A DNA stretch of 64,000 bases from Pyropia haitanensis. Its lineage: Eukaryota > Rhodophyta > Bangiophyceae > Bangiales > Bangiaceae. Shown one piece after another: positions 32,960 to 44,228 of this stretch. Both the position numbers and the translations under genes were made by a program. Location: assembly GCA_008729055.1 (NCBI GenBank), contig SDUX01000007.1, positions 5,129,409 through 5,193,408 on the forward strand, written 5' to 3'. Under the pieces are notes generated by a model. That model made no database searches. It saw only the letters and a program-made list of their open reading frames with translations, and had not been told where the DNA came from. How positions within the stretch are numbered: position 1 is the stretch's first letter; each line of letters opens with the position of its first letter.

Positions 32960-34174
32960 TTAGCACGCCCCCCATCGGCCGCGGGTGGACATGCCCCCGC
33001 ACCGACGGTGACCACACCCCCCACACCCCTCCTCTGCGCCCCAAGGGCCGCCCCACCCGCTGGCCGACTGCGACGCCTTGGCCGACGGGGGCCCCTGCCA
33101 CCACGAGCCCTGCTGCCGCCGCCGCCGACGATTCGCGGCCTTCCGCTCCTTCTCTACGTGCTTGGCGTGCATCCACCGGACGGCGCGGCCGACCCAGGTG
33201 GTCGTCAACAGCGCGTGGAGGGCGGTGGCAATGGCCGTCGCGGGAGCCCACGCCACGCCACCATCGGTGAGGGCGCCGTGGAGGCTGGTGGCGAGGGCGG
33301 CCGCACCCTCGGCGGGAAGTGCCGGCCGGCCGACGCTGTCGTCGCCACTATCGCGGACGCAAACGTCGCGGCCGCACTTGTCACGCTTCGCATCGTTGCG
33401 GTCGCCGGTGGACTCGTCGTTGAGGTCTGAGGGCTCCCCCAGCAGGCGGAGGCCCTCGCCGTCTGCCCAGGCCAGCTTGGCGGCCTTGACGATGGGCTCC
33501 ACGCCCACGTCAATAGCCGCCTTGAGGCCCTCCCCGAGAACCTCTGACAGCCGGGTCTGGGGGGGAGGGGCGTCGGGAGCGGCGGCGACGACCACCTCGA
33601 CCGACGGGCGCGGCGGCGGGGTCCACTCTGGCAGCGAACCGGTACCTGCTGGTGTCACGGCGGGGCCGGGGCGGGCCACCACCAGGGCGGCACCCTCCGC
33701 CACCTCCCCGTCCAGCGAGTCTGGCGGGTCCGCGTCGGGGTAGAGTGGCGAAAGCGGGGCCAGCGGGTGGTCCTCGGACCGGTCCACCGACGGATACAGT
33801 GGCGAGGTGAGCACCCCCTTGGCGGACGCCTCCCCGGCGTCGGCGGTGCCGCCCAGTCCCTTGCCCTCCCCTTCATCGTCTGTCGGCAGCGGCGACGGCG
33901 GCGCCGACGGAGTGGGCGGGGGCAGCGCCACCAGCGTGAGTCGCAGCACCCCCCCCCCGCGCAGGGCCTCGGTCAGCTCGGCGTCGCTGCTCAGCGTCAC
34001 CTCATCCCCGTCCGCGTCGGTGTAGGTGGCGGCGGCCACGTCGGACGGCGCCAGGCCGTGCGGGGCGGCGGCCGCGGCGAGGAGGGCGCCAAACGTGGGC
34101 GGCGGTGAGGCGGGGAGGGACAGCCGCCGGCGGGTGCCCGCGACGGTGACTTTGATGGGGAGGAGGTCCGCCAT
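32960..34174 (-). CDS. PB1-domain protein with basic C-terminal tail
   Basis: 404 residues from an ATG at 34174. Residues 5-80 form a PB1 domain: the N-terminal strand IKVTV carries the conserved basic residue (Lys8), and YTDADGDEVTLSSDAEL (51-67) is the acidic OPCA motif, so it has both interaction faces and could self-associate head to tail. The middle (about 85-300) is Pro/Asp/Glu-rich and mostly disordered, with two similar TSPLYPSVD/LSPLYPDAD segments. A helical part near 230-350 includes VEPIVKAAKLAW and ATALHALLTTTWVGRAVRW. The last 60 residues are very basic (RRRRRQQ), then Gly/Cys-rich. PB1 proteins are adaptors for signalling, selective autophagy or auxin-type transcription factors, but no partner domain such as ZZ or UBA is visible, so function is open. 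The extreme C-terminus is less certain. Confidence 0.8.
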   Translation of the reverse strand: MADLLPIKVTVAGTRRRLSLPASPPPTFGALLAAAAAPHGLAPSDVAAATYTDADGDEVTLSSDAELTEALRGGGVLRLTLVALPPPTPSAPPSPLPTDDEGEGKGLGGTADAGEASAKGVLTSPLYPSVDRSEDHPLAPLSPLYPDADPPDSLDGEVAEGAALVVARPGPAVTPAGTGSLPEWTPPPRPSVEVVVAAAPDAPPPQTRLSEVLGEGLKAAIDVGVEPIVKAAKLAWADGEGLRLLGEPSDLNDESTGDRNDAKRDKCGRDVCVRDSGDDSVGRPALPAEGAAALATSLHGALTDGGVAWAPATAIATALHALLTTTWVGRAVRWMHAKHVEKERKAANRRRRRQQGSWWQGPPSAKASQSASGWGGPWGAEEGCGGCGHRRCGGMSTRGRWGAC

Positions 34175-35547
34175 GGCGACAGCCCGCCGACAGGGAGGGG
34201 CAAGGGGAAGGGGGGGTGCGGTGGGCGGGCGTTCGAGCGCGGGTCGCGGGGATGAGGGAGAATAGGCTAGACGCTCGCACCGACGGCAGGTGTGCGACGG
34301 GGAGAGGGTGGGTGAAGGAATGATCCTACGACAAGGCGAGCGTCTTGAGGTCCACCGCCAGTGCGGCTGGCGCACTTGTGATATAGGCGCACCGGCGTGG
34401 TGGTGCGCCCGGTGCCCTTGGTAGACGAGGATGGCTCGATGGCGAGAGTAGGTGCCATCCATCATGGACCGACGCGCGTGAGCCAGGTCCGTGTGGGGCG
34501 GCGATGGACCAATCAGCGGCCGGGACTGGCCGCGGCTGCCTGCTGGCCCTGCTGTCCTACAACAACGGGCCAGAGAGTGGACGAAGACACAGTCATTGCT
34601 GTCCTTGAAATTCTCGCGATCTCGAGAAGACGTACTGATTGTGCCTCGTTACATTGTGATCTATCCCTCAAGGTTGTATTTCCGATGTCATTTTTGAGAT
34701 AAGTATGAGACATACCCGTGAAAGAATGAAATAAATTGAGCTATTCGCCGCATGATTTCCTGTCGCTTTGCTTCACGTGTGCCCGACGCCACAACGGGCC
34801 GAACAGCCGAAGCGCCCGCGGCCGACCGCCCGCGCGACCAAGTCCGTGGCCTACAGCGCGGCCCTGCCCGCATCACCCGTGAGCGCATTGTCAGTCGATG
34901 ATGCGGGCGGCCGCGCTGCCGCTGCGTCGAAAGAGACCCGCCAGTCCGAGCTGACAATCGCTTCTGCCGGCGTTTGCTGTGGCGCTGGTTCACGTCGTGT
35001 GCCCCCCCCCCCCCCCCTGCGGTTCCCGCGCGAGCGGGGGCTGCGGCCTCCTGTTGCCGCTGCTCCCCCTGCCGTATGGCCACTCACACCTCAATGGCCG
35101 CTCTTCTGGTCGTTGGCGGTGGCGGGGCGTCGAGGTGAGTCGCTCGCTATTTTCGCACGTGCCCGGCGCGGCGTGCCCCCTCACGGGCCTGGTCAGTGGA
35201 CGGGTGTGCTGAGGGGGCGACGACACGCGCCCCTCCGCCCGCGGGTGCCGTCGTGTGTTGCGCGTGGCGTGGCGTCCCGAAGCTGCTGCCGTCGTCGCCC
35301 CGGCGACTGGTGGTGGTGTGGCGGGTTAGAACCGGCCGCGCCGCTGGGTGCTACCGCTGGCCTAGGTGCGAGTGTGGTCTTCCCGGCCCATTCCCCGTTC
35401 GCCGGCCCACCACCCGCTTCGTTTCCCCCCCCGTCGTTTTCCCCTCCCCGCCCTCCCCGCGCAGCGCCGCCGTCGTCGCGCGGCTCACCAACGGCGTGAG
35501 CGTACGCCTCCGCGGGGCGCTTTTTTTGCGCGCCGCGTGGGGCCCCC
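34175..35547. other. Divergent promoter region with an A/T-rich island
   Basis: This 1.37 kb separates the PB1 gene (-) and the H+-PPase gene (+). About 34590-34770 is strikingly A/T-rich for this window (including GAATGAAATAAATTGAG near 34723), and the rest is GC-rich. Probable bidirectional promoter area; no gene recognised. Confidence 0.5.
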
Positions 35548-38500
35548 ATGGAGACCGTCTCCATGCCCGCCCCCGATGCTGGTGGCGTGGCGCCCGTCGA
35601 GCCGGCGACCGCCGCGGTAGCCGAGCGCGCTGACGCGCCGCCAGGCGAGGGGTACCAGCCCAAGACGATTGCCGATTTTGAGGGCGGCTTTGACGGCGGC
35701 GACGGGCCGCCGCCACACCCGTCAGACGATGACGCCGCCAACCGGGACGCGGAGGGGGCGGCCGGGGGCGGCCGCCAAAACGCGTCGGATGCCGACCTGG
35801 TGCGTGACTCGGCGCACACGTCACCGCCGCTGCTCTTCATGACCGCCCTGTCGGTGGTCGCGCTCATCGTCTTTGGCATCTTTCTCATCTTGGCGGCCAA
35901 GTGCACGATTGGCTCCCTGTGCGGGGTGCTGGACAAGAGCGGCGCCGCGGGCGACCGGTACGTGTTTGTCAACCAGGCGTTTCGGGTGCCCGTCTCTTGG
36001 CTGTGGGGGGCCTTTACAGCCTCGCTGCTGGGCATCGTCTTTGTTTCCCTCTACGCGCTGACGCTGGTGCGCAAGGACGTGGGTAGCGACTACATGGTGG
36101 AGCTCGCCACCTACATTCGGCAGGGCAGCTTTGCTTTCCTCTTCCAAGAGTACTCGCTGTTGCTGCTGGTGGTGGTCCCGCTGGCAGTGCTGGTGGGCTT
36201 CGCCACGACCTGGTCGGCAGCGGGCTGTTACGCGCTGGGCGCGCTGCTGTCGGCGTTGACGGGCTTTGTGGGCATGTCGGCGGCGACGCGCGGCAATGTG
36301 CGGACGGCGGCGGCCGCCGCATCGGACGGGCTGGGCCCCGCGCTCAACGTGGCGTTCCGCTCGGGTGCGGTCATGGGCCTGTCGGTCGTGTCGATTGGTC
36401 TAGCCGGCGTCAGTGGCTGCTACCTCATCTTTCGAGATGTGCGCGCGCTGGCGGGCTTTGCGGCTGGCGCCAGCACCGTCGCACTCTTTGCCCGGGTCGG
36501 CGGGGGCATCTACACCAAGGCGGCCGACGTAGGCGCCGACCTGGTCGGCAAGGTTGAGGCGGGCATCCCTGAAGACGACCCTCGCAACGCGGCCACCATT
36601 GCGGACAATGTGGGCGACAATGTTGGGGACGTAGCGGGCATGGGTGCAGACCTCTTTGAGTCGTATGTCGGCTCCATCATTGCGTCGGCGCTGCTCGGCT
36701 CGGCGCTTCCGTACGTCTTTAACGACCCGTACGCGCTGTGTGTGTTCAATCACCTCAAGATTGACCGAGAGTGCGTCTTCCTGCCCAGCGTGAGCGTCAA
36801 GGGCTCCTTTGCGGCGCAGATCTGTCGGTCGGGAGACCTCTACCGGGGCTACGAAGCACTCTCACAGAGCGCCTCCAACTCTTCCTTCATTGCGCTGCCG
36901 TTTCTCCTGGCCACCATTGGCATCCTCGCGTCCATCCTGTGCACACTGTTTGTGCGTGTTCCCAGTTCGGCATCTACATCGGACGTGGCTGGTCGGGCGG
37001 CGGCGACCAAGACGCTCCTCCGCTCGCTCCGGGTCAACATGTTTGTTGCCGTCGCGTTGGTGATTGCCGGCTCGGCGGGGGCAACGTGGGGCCTGTTTGG
37101 CGGCGGCTCATCGTTTGGGTCTGCCCGTGGCTTTGGCGCGGCAGACCTGCCCACGTGGACGCTGTCGGCACCCGCTGGCGACCCGTCGCGGTGTATGCCG
37201 CAGAACATGCTCTTCAACAACCGCGTGGCGGTCCCGCCGTTGCGGCAGGTGGATCAACGGTACCTGCCGATTGACAGCCTCGGCTATGACTTCCCGTCGG
37301 CCTCCGAAGTGCCGTGGCGCCTCTTCCTCTGCGTTCTCATTGGGCTGCTGTTGGGGGTGTTCATTGCCTCCTTGACGGAGTACTTCACTGCGTCGTCCTC
37401 GTCGCCCACCGCCAGCATCTCGGCAGCGGGGGCGTACGGGGCTGGTGCGGTGGCCATTCAAGGCCTGGGCTTGGGCTTGCTTTCTACTGCTGCGCCGCTG
37501 CTGTTGGTAGTGGCCACCATTATCGGAGCGTACGAGCTGTTTGGCGCCTATGGGGTGTCCCTGTCTGCGGTGGGCATGCTGTCCACGCTGGGGGTGACCA
37601 TGTCCACTGATGCGTACGGTCCAGTGGCGGACAATGCTGGCGGGATTGCCGAGATGGCCCGCCTTCCGCCGTCGGTGCGCGACACGACTGACGCGCTCGA
37701 CGCACTCGGTAACACGACGGCGGCAACCGGCAAGGGTTTCTCCAACGGTTCGGCTGTTCTCACTGCTTTTGCGTTGTTGGTGGCGCTCGTCCAAGATTCA
37801 GGGCTGCTGCCGTCGCCGCTGGAGCTGACGGGCTCCACGACGATGAATCCAATTCGCCACATCACGGACGGAGACATGGTTGCCCTGTCGGACATCTATG
37901 TGGTCGCGTCGACGCTTATTGGGGTGATGCTGCCGTTCGTGTTTGCGGGCCTGCTGATTCTGTCGGTCAGCCGCGCGGCGCAGGCGATGATTGTGGAGGT
38001 GCGCCGCCAGTTCCGTGAGATCCCTGGCCTACGAGACACGCCACTCAACAACGATGACGCTGGAGTCGTGCGGCCGGACCATGTGCGGTGCATCCGTATC
38101 GCGACGCGGGCGGCGCTGCTTGAGATGATTCTACCTGGCGTCTTGGCGATCATGACGCCCCTGTTTATCGGGTTTGGCTTTGGCCAGCGGGCTCTCGTTG
38201 GTCTGCTGGTTGCCGCCATCGCGTCAGGGTACCTCCTGGGGCTGGTGTTGAATAACGCGGGCGGCGCCTGGGACAATGCCAAGAAGCTGGTCGAGACGGG
38301 CCACTATGGGTCGGACAACGCCAAGGGCTCCGCCTGGCACCATGCCGCCGTTGCCGGTGACACGCTGGGCGACGCGATGAAGGACACGGCCGGTCCTGCG
38401 CTCAATATCCTGATTAAGCTGATGGCCAGCTTTGGTCTTGTCGCCGTCGGCCTGATGAAGGTGGATAACACGCGAGGCTGGGTGGGCCTCATCCTCTTTT

Positions 38501-38829
38501 TTGTCACCGCGGCGTTTGCGCTGCTGTTTGGCTGGTTCAGCAACTCCCGTGCCAGCCAAACGCAGGCGGCGGCAATGGCCGGCATGGATGCGGCCGAGTA
38601 CGAGCCCAACGATGACCTGACGTCGACGGTGCCCAAGATCCGAGCGCGGAGCCCGTTCTACGAGCCGGGGCCCGCAGTGAACGCGGCAGTCCCAGGCTCG
38701 GAACTATACAATGCGTACGCGAGCGCCGCGGATGAGGGCATCCGCGACCCAGCGGAGCTGCCAGGGCTGGAGAACTACGCGACGGATGTGGCGACGCCGC
38801 TGCTGGCTGCTCCCCCCGCTGCTCCGTAG
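35548..38829 (+). CDS. Membrane-bound H+-translocating pyrophosphatase, K+-dependent type I
   Basis: Uninterrupted 1093-residue ORF. This pump couples PPi hydrolysis to H+ transport into vacuole-like compartments, and is a homodimer with about 16 transmembrane helices per subunit. The substrate-binding segment DVGADLVGK starts at residue 327, followed by GIPEDDPRNAATIADNVGD with its Asp cluster binding Mg-PPi. A second acidic loop, STDAYGPVADNAGGIAEMA, is present, and GNTTAATGKG starts at residue 721. Ala, not Lys, after GNTT is the mark of K+-dependent (type I) enzymes. C-terminal GDTLGDAMKDTAGPALNILIK is intact. The protein is about 300 residues longer than plant enzymes (about 770): an acidic/Gly-rich N-terminal tail of about 90, a lumenal-type Cys-containing loop near 390-440, a Phe/Gly-rich loop near 515-590 and an Ala/Pro-rich tail. 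The frame is clean, without long homopolymers, unlike its neighbours. Confidence 0.97.
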   Translation: METVSMPAPDAGGVAPVEPATAAVAERADAPPGEGYQPKTIADFEGGFDGGDGPPPHPSDDDAANRDAEGAAGGGRQNASDADLVRDSAHTSPPLLFMTALSVVALIVFGIFLILAAKCTIGSLCGVLDKSGAAGDRYVFVNQAFRVPVSWLWGAFTASLLGIVFVSLYALTLVRKDVGSDYMVELATYIRQGSFAFLFQEYSLLLLVVVPLAVLVGFATTWSAAGCYALGALLSALTGFVGMSAATRGNVRTAAAAASDGLGPALNVAFRSGAVMGLSVVSIGLAGVSGCYLIFRDVRALAGFAAGASTVALFARVGGGIYTKAADVGADLVGKVEAGIPEDDPRNAATIADNVGDNVGDVAGMGADLFESYVGSIIASALLGSALPYVFNDPYALCVFNHLKIDRECVFLPSVSVKGSFAAQICRSGDLYRGYEALSQSASNSSFIALPFLLATIGILASILCTLFVRVPSSASTSDVAGRAAATKTLLRSLRVNMFVAVALVIAGSAGATWGLFGGGSSFGSARGFGAADLPTWTLSAPAGDPSRCMPQNMLFNNRVAVPPLRQVDQRYLPIDSLGYDFPSASEVPWRLFLCVLIGLLLGVFIASLTEYFTASSSSPTASISAAGAYGAGAVAIQGLGLGLLSTAAPLLLVVATIIGAYELFGAYGVSLSAVGMLSTLGVTMSTDAYGPVADNAGGIAEMARLPPSVRDTTDALDALGNTTAATGKGFSNGSAVLTAFALLVALVQDSGLLPSPLELTGSTTMNPIRHITDGDMVALSDIYVVASTLIGVMLPFVFAGLLILSVSRAAQAMIVEVRRQFREIPGLRDTPLNNDDAGVVRPDHVRCIRIATRAALLEMILPGVLAIMTPLFIGFGFGQRALVGLLVAAIASGYLLGLVLNNAGGAWDNAKKLVETGHYGSDNAKGSAWHHAAVAGDTLGDAMKDTAGPALNILIKLMASFGLVAVGLMKVDNTRGWVGLILFFVTAAFALLFGWFSNSRASQTQAAAMAGMDAAEYEPNDDLTSTVPKIRARSPFYEPGPAVNAAVPGSELYNAYASAADEGIRDPAELPGLENYATDVATPLLAAPPAAP

Positions 38830-39421
38830 CGGAGCATATGACCCTTTGCTCTTGACTGACTCATTCGTTCACCTACGGGCAACACAGTACCCAGTCAGAC
38901 TGAAGTAGAAGCGGCTCCCTGGGCCATGGAGGTTTTTGTGTGTGTAAAGCGACGGCTTTCCCCCCTTGTCATAGGTGTCACGTGTCGTCGTCCTCACTGC
39001 GCGCAGTCGAGAACGGGCGGAGAGTAGGAGCGGTGGCGCAGAGCGACACCCCAAAAGCCAACATGAGCGGCTCCCCCTTCTCACGACGTGAGCGACTCCC
39101 GCATCGCGCTGATGTGAGCCGCTTTCCCATCGCATTGGTGTGAGCGCCGGAGTAGGCCCAGGCACGTTCCTATGACCACTTCACCAGGAATCAAACAGAG
39201 CTGTCCCGTGACTGCTCACTCCGCTTGCACTGTGCATCGCTCTACTGTGCTGGGGAGCACGCAGTAATGCTGTAACGGCGTACCCCAGGTAGCCGCATAG
39301 CAGCTGTTATGCTGGCGGGAAAGCCGCTGACAGACAACAGCCACTGTCGCGACCGCAACCGTTGGATGGTCCAAGTAGCCGGATTATAAACAAGCAAAGC
39401 GTCAGCACGACAGCACCGTAC
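38830..39421. other. Convergent 3' region between H+-PPase and transporter genes
   Basis: About 590 bases of moderate GC between two stop codons. A short repeated motif (GAGCGGCTCCC / GTGAGCCGCTTTCC / GAGCGACTCCC near 39062-39126) is visible but weak. No gene is seen. Confidence 0.5.
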
Positions 39422-40831
39422 TCATGATGACACCTTCTCTATCGCGTCGGCCATCCCCGCCTCGTCCGTCTCAATCATTTCCCGGCGCTCCTCTTGGCGC
39501 TCCAAGTCGTTCCCACGTGGAATAGACACCTTGGAGACAGTGTAGAGGCGGTGCTGACAGCAAGTCGCCACCAGCAGCAACAGCGCACACAGTTGCAGGA
39601 CACGGATGGTGCCCCAGTTCTTGTACAGCGTGAACACCACGATGGCGTTGAGGGGGACGCGGTAAAAGTTGAGTGTTGCCGACCGCGTCTCCTCTGGCAC
39701 GTACCGGGATCGTACGGTCGCCATGGCTGGGAAGTACACACCGCAGACGACCTCGAATAGCAGGAAGGCAATGTAGACGGGCACCAGCGCCGTCGTCAGC
39801 GTCGCCACCGCAAACACGCCCACGCTCACGGCAAACGCGTTGCGGAGGAAGAGCTCCTCGGGGGACCGCTTGGATAGGAACGTAAACAGGCTGCTGCCAA
39901 TCATAATGGCCACCATGAAGGTCGAGAAAATCATGCCGTGTGGGATCTCCTTGCCCCCCGCGGTCAGGTCCGACGCGGTCTGGAGCGCAGGCGTCCACAT
40001 AAACACAAACGTGTACATGGCGCCCTCAAAGCACGATTGGACAATGCCCACCAGGACAATCTTTTCGTCCGCCACGATGGTGCGCCACGCGTTGCGCAGG
40101 CCGCCGCCAACGCTCTGCGACGAGTCCCCATAGTTCTCAGTCCACGTTGCCGCCACCACCACGCCAGTGATGACCAGCACAAGCAGGGACACGTCAAAGG
40201 GGGCTACCTTACCCGCCACACCCGCCGCCGCGCCAGCCACCTGGCCAGACACAATAGCCACGATGGCGTTGCCAAACTGGGCCTTGGAAAAGGTCTCTGA
40301 GAGCCACGACGGCTCATAGCCGCGCTTGTTGTGCTCGTACACCAGCCAGCTTTCAAACGCAGAGAAGAGGATGGACGTGGCAATGCCGCCAAGGATGCGA
40401 CCGACCATCAGGACCTTGAAGTCTGGCGAATGCTTGGTCACACAGGACAGGCCATACGTGAGGACGAAGAAGAGCACGTTGGAGCGCCGCCCATACTTGT
40501 CCGCGACCGAGCCGACAAAGGTCCCGAACAGCGCGGACGACCCAAACCCAGCGATAAACAGCTGGCCGATGGCGGCCTTGTCATAGCCGTACGACGAGTA
40601 GAGGGCGTACACATAAGGGCCCTGGAGCCAGTCAGACGCAACGGCCAGCAGATAGACCAACAGGTAGTTGCGCTGAAAGGACCCGAAGTCTGCCGCCCCG
40701 GTGCTGCCCGCCCCCTCACCAGTCGCCCCGACGGCATTAGAGGCCGAGTGCTCCTGCCGCTCCGCCGAGTACTGTGCCCATCGCACCGCAACACAGACAG
40801 CTGAGAGCACACCAAACACTTCTACGTACAT
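39422..40831 (-). CDS. MFS transporter, MFSD5/MOT2 (molybdate-anion transporter) type
   Basis: 469 residues from ATG at 40831 (MYVEVFG). The frame is open 32 codons further upstream to a non-ATG position, and the hydrophobic first helix right after this Met supports the chosen start. Twelve hydrophobic segments fit a major facilitator. Family marks: NYLLVYLLAVASDWLQGPYV in helix 2, IGQLFIAGFGSSALFGTFVG followed by the MFS loop motif DKYGRRSN, and SAFESWLVYEHNKRG before WLSETFSKAQFGN. This order is that of the MFSD5/MOT2 family, which transports molybdate into the cytosol in algae, though substrate is proven only for a few members. A charged linker (about 30-60) precedes helix 2 and a Glu-rich tail ends the protein. 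It shares a 0.6 kb convergent 3' region with the H+-PPase gene. Confidence 0.93.
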   Translation of the reverse strand: MYVEVFGVLSAVCVAVRWAQYSAERQEHSASNAVGATGEGAGSTGAADFGSFQRNYLLVYLLAVASDWLQGPYVYALYSSYGYDKAAIGQLFIAGFGSSALFGTFVGSVADKYGRRSNVLFFVLTYGLSCVTKHSPDFKVLMVGRILGGIATSILFSAFESWLVYEHNKRGYEPSWLSETFSKAQFGNAIVAIVSGQVAGAAAGVAGKVAPFDVSLLVLVITGVVVAATWTENYGDSSQSVGGGLRNAWRTIVADEKIVLVGIVQSCFEGAMYTFVFMWTPALQTASDLTAGGKEIPHGMIFSTFMVAIMIGSSLFTFLSKRSPEELFLRNAFAVSVGVFAVATLTTALVPVYIAFLLFEVVCGVYFPAMATVRSRYVPEETRSATLNFYRVPLNAIVVFTLYKNWGTIRVLQLCALLLLVATCCQHRLYTVSKVSIPRGNDLERQEERREMIETDEAGMADAIEKVSS

Positions 40832-43800
40832 GGTGGCCGCGGGCAGGGACAGCCGCACCGCAGGCAGGGACAGCGACGCCGCGGACGCGGGGCGGGCGCG
40901 GCCAAGCGAGCAGCGGCAATGGGGCACGTGGGTGCGCGGGCGGGCGGGTAGGGGGGCGGGCGGCGACCCGCGGCAGCCTCAAATTCGGACCCCCCACGTC
41001 GGCCGGCGGCGACCGTCCTGACCAGCCAGAGCGGAAAAACAAGCCGGGGCGGACAAACGCGCACGCAGCGTCCCACCGCCCCTTCCCCCCTGTGCAGAGG
41101 AGACGCACGCAGTCCTACGCGGCCACACGGGCGGCACAGAGCAGTGCACGCGAGGGGGATGGGCAGTGGCGCGTTCCGCCGAGACACTGCCACCGCGGTT
41201 GCTGCCGTCACGCCGCCGGCGCATTGGCCCCCCTCCCTCGGGGTGACGGTGCGGGCAGAGACACCACCAGCAGGCTTCAGTGCGTCCACGCACTCGATAC
41301 AGGGGTAAGGGTAGTGGAGACCCTCAGACGCTTCCCATTGGACTATGGACGGCTGTTGATCCCACTCCCATTCGTCCCTGCCGACACTGTCAGCGATAAA
41401 GCGAGTCCATTAGTAAATACCAAAGATCTACGTCAGATGTTGTCGTCACAATTCTTTTTCGGTACGGCACGAGTTCAGCTGTGCGTCCACTCACGTGGTA
41501 ATTAGCAGTTGCGCGGCCATCTGTCGTCGACCCGTAGCTGACGAACGGAACGGTACGGCGAGTAACACAAGACCGATATAGCCACCACTAGTGCAGGGGC
41601 GCACGCGACAAGGATAACTGTGATCGCGCTCTCAAGTGGCCCGATACAGCCACATGGCGGGACCAGACCTGTCGCGGCTGCAACTGCTGCTATGGAGCCC
41701 ATCGCGAGTCTCTCGAGAAAAAAGTCGGCGGGACCGACGCCAACGTGACTGCGACGGTCCGCGCTGGCGCTGGGGACCCACAGACTGGCACGGGCTCTTT
41801 GACACTTCATTTCGCGGGTGGGGTGTGCACCACGCAATGCTTTTCGATCAAACACGGGGTCTGCCATCCTGCGTGCCGCGTCGTATTTCCTTTGCAGACA
41901 GCGGATCCGAATGGGTCATGGAGACGGCAAGCGTCGGCCCGAGTGAACAAAGAAACAAGAGTGATCCCAGGGAAGACGTCCAACAGAGGCGGTGGTGGTG
42001 CATCCCAATCAATCCAGTTTCCGTCCTCGCCGGTGGTGTGCCCCCCCTGCGCAGTGTCCGAACACGCGATGACTGTACTGTACGTACATCCCGTGGAGAG
42101 CTGCGTTTTCGGTTTCTCTGGGGGGGTTGGTCTCTTTCCTGAGAACATACTCAAGACCCAGTGACTGTTCATTGAGAGAGACATGTGGGTACTTTATCCA
42201 GCGTGTGTTTGACTCGGTGCGTTTCGCGCGGGGAGGGGCGCGCCGTCGCGGCTGCGCTTCCAGCCACAAGGCCGACTTGGCTGCTACATGGCACCGCCAC
42301 CCTCTGCTCTGCCCCGGCAGGCGCGCGGCTGCCCGCGTTGGGGTGCGTGGCTCGCCGGCGCGGACGCCACGCGGATGTGTGCGGAACGGCCGGTTGCGGG
42401 GACGGCCATGCCGTCGTCCCCCCCCCCCCGCCGCGGAGCACCCCGTTGCCGGTTGGCCCTCTTGGCTGCCGTCTCGCGGCGCTGCACGTCCCCGCGGGGC
42501 GGGCCCGGATCCCACGGCGATTCGCGACGTGGGCGCCATCGCCGCGGCGGTCTCGCGCCCACGCGCGCACCCGGCCGGCCGCGCGGACGCGTCCCGCCAG
42601 TGCGTCGTTGCAGTTTTTGGTTGCGGCGGTGCCACGCACGCCGGCCGTCCCGGGTGGAGTCGCCGTGCGCAAGACGCGTCGCGTGTCTCGAGTGGGGGGG
42701 GGGGGGGGGGTGGGAGGGGGGACGGCAGGTCGCTGCACGCCTACACACTTCTTTGGTCTGCTGCCGCCCCCCCCCCCCCCCCACCCTTCCCCCCACTCAA
42801 ACCCCCGTATGGGCCGGGACGTGTGCCTGACGGGGGTTCCGCCGACCCGCGTTCCCCCCCCCCCCCCACCCCCCTCTTTCAAAGTTGGCGGCCCGCCCGC
42901 TGGGCGAGCCCCGCCCGTCCCACCAGACGCGCCGTCCCGCGCCGGCAACGTCCCGGTTGCCCGGCAGCGGCCACGCGCGGCGTCAGCGGCACGGTGCCGC
43001 CCGCGCGTCCGATTCAGGGTCGTCCGGCGGGGGGGGGGGGAGCGATGGAAACGACCGCCGACACACGGCTGGATGAAGTGGCGGGGAGATCACGGCGCGT
43101 TGGTGCGTGCGCCCGCTCATCCCCAGCCGGCACCACCGACGGGGTGGCCGTCTCCGTCTCTCCCTTGCCCCCCCCCCCGCCTCCTCTTCCCCAACAGCCC
43201 CTTCCTTGCCGCCGCCCTCCCCCCCTCGCTCCCCCCCCCTGCGTTTTGAGTTGGCGCTCTGGGTGCTTGGAACGGGTGGTGTGATCCCGCGACGCGGCTG
43301 CTCGCACGGCGGCGGACGCGCGGCCGCGGGGGGAGGAATGGGGCGTCTGCGGGTTGGTCCGCGCGGGGGGGGGGGGGGGGGGGTGGGGGGGGGCGGCCCA
43401 TCCCCGTCGGCAGGCATCCCGGGGGGGGGCTGAGCCCCACGTCGGCCGCGCCGCCGCGGGCGTTTGCCGCACGCACGCCAATGGACGCGGCCGCCACCGC
43501 CGTCGGTGCCCCCTCCCGCCGCCGCGGCGGCGGCTCCCGCCAGCCGGGAACGACCCGCCGCCGCGGGCGTGCCGGCCGGCGTACCGTACCGCGGCCGCCG
43601 CGGCGCGCCACCCGCGCCGCCACCGCCGCTGCGGTTGGCCGCGGCGGCTGATGGTCGGCGGCAGCGCCTGGCACCGCACGCCAACCCCGCCGCCGCACTC
43701 TGCGCCGCCGCCGCCGTCGGTGGCGACGTTGCCCGGGTGGCGCCACCGCCCTGGGTGCCCCCCCCCCCCTCCCCCCCCCCCCCCCCCCCCCCACCCCCCC

Positions 43801-44197
43801 GCCCCCCCTTCCGCTTCCGCATTCGCCGTGGGTGCCGCCCGCGGGTGCCATACCGCGGCGGCCGCGGCTTCCTCCGCCGACCCGCCGCGGCGGGGGTGGG
43901 TGTCCCCTGCCACGCCGCCGCCGCCACTGGCGGCGGCCGAGACGCGCGGCGGCGGCGGCCGCCGCCATCAACCCACACCCACCCACCCGCGGCGGCGCAT
44001 GGGCGTCATGGGTGGCGTCGCCGCGCTGCTGGCGGATGGCACCCCCGGCCGTGGCGCGCACCGCCGCCCCGGCCCGTCCCGCCCCGGCCCGCCGCACCGC
44101 GCCGCGCCGGGCGCCCGCCGTGGACACGCGTCGGCGGTGGGGACGGGGGGGGGGGGGGGGGGCCGGCCACACCCGTTGGTGGTGTGGGGGGATGGGA

Positions 44198-44198
<1 letters not shown>

Positions 44199-44225
<27 letters not shown>
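44199..44225. repeat. 27-base G homopolymer
   Basis: Uninterrupted G-run, the longest in the window that I counted. It could fold as a G-quadruplex; its length is unreliable. Confidence 0.75.

Positions 44226-44228
<3 letters not shown>

Noticed and set aside
35193..36035. 280-residue minus-strand frame opposite the start of the H+-PPase gene
   Set aside because: Shadow of the H+-PPase coding sequence. The plus frame has unmistakable family motifs.
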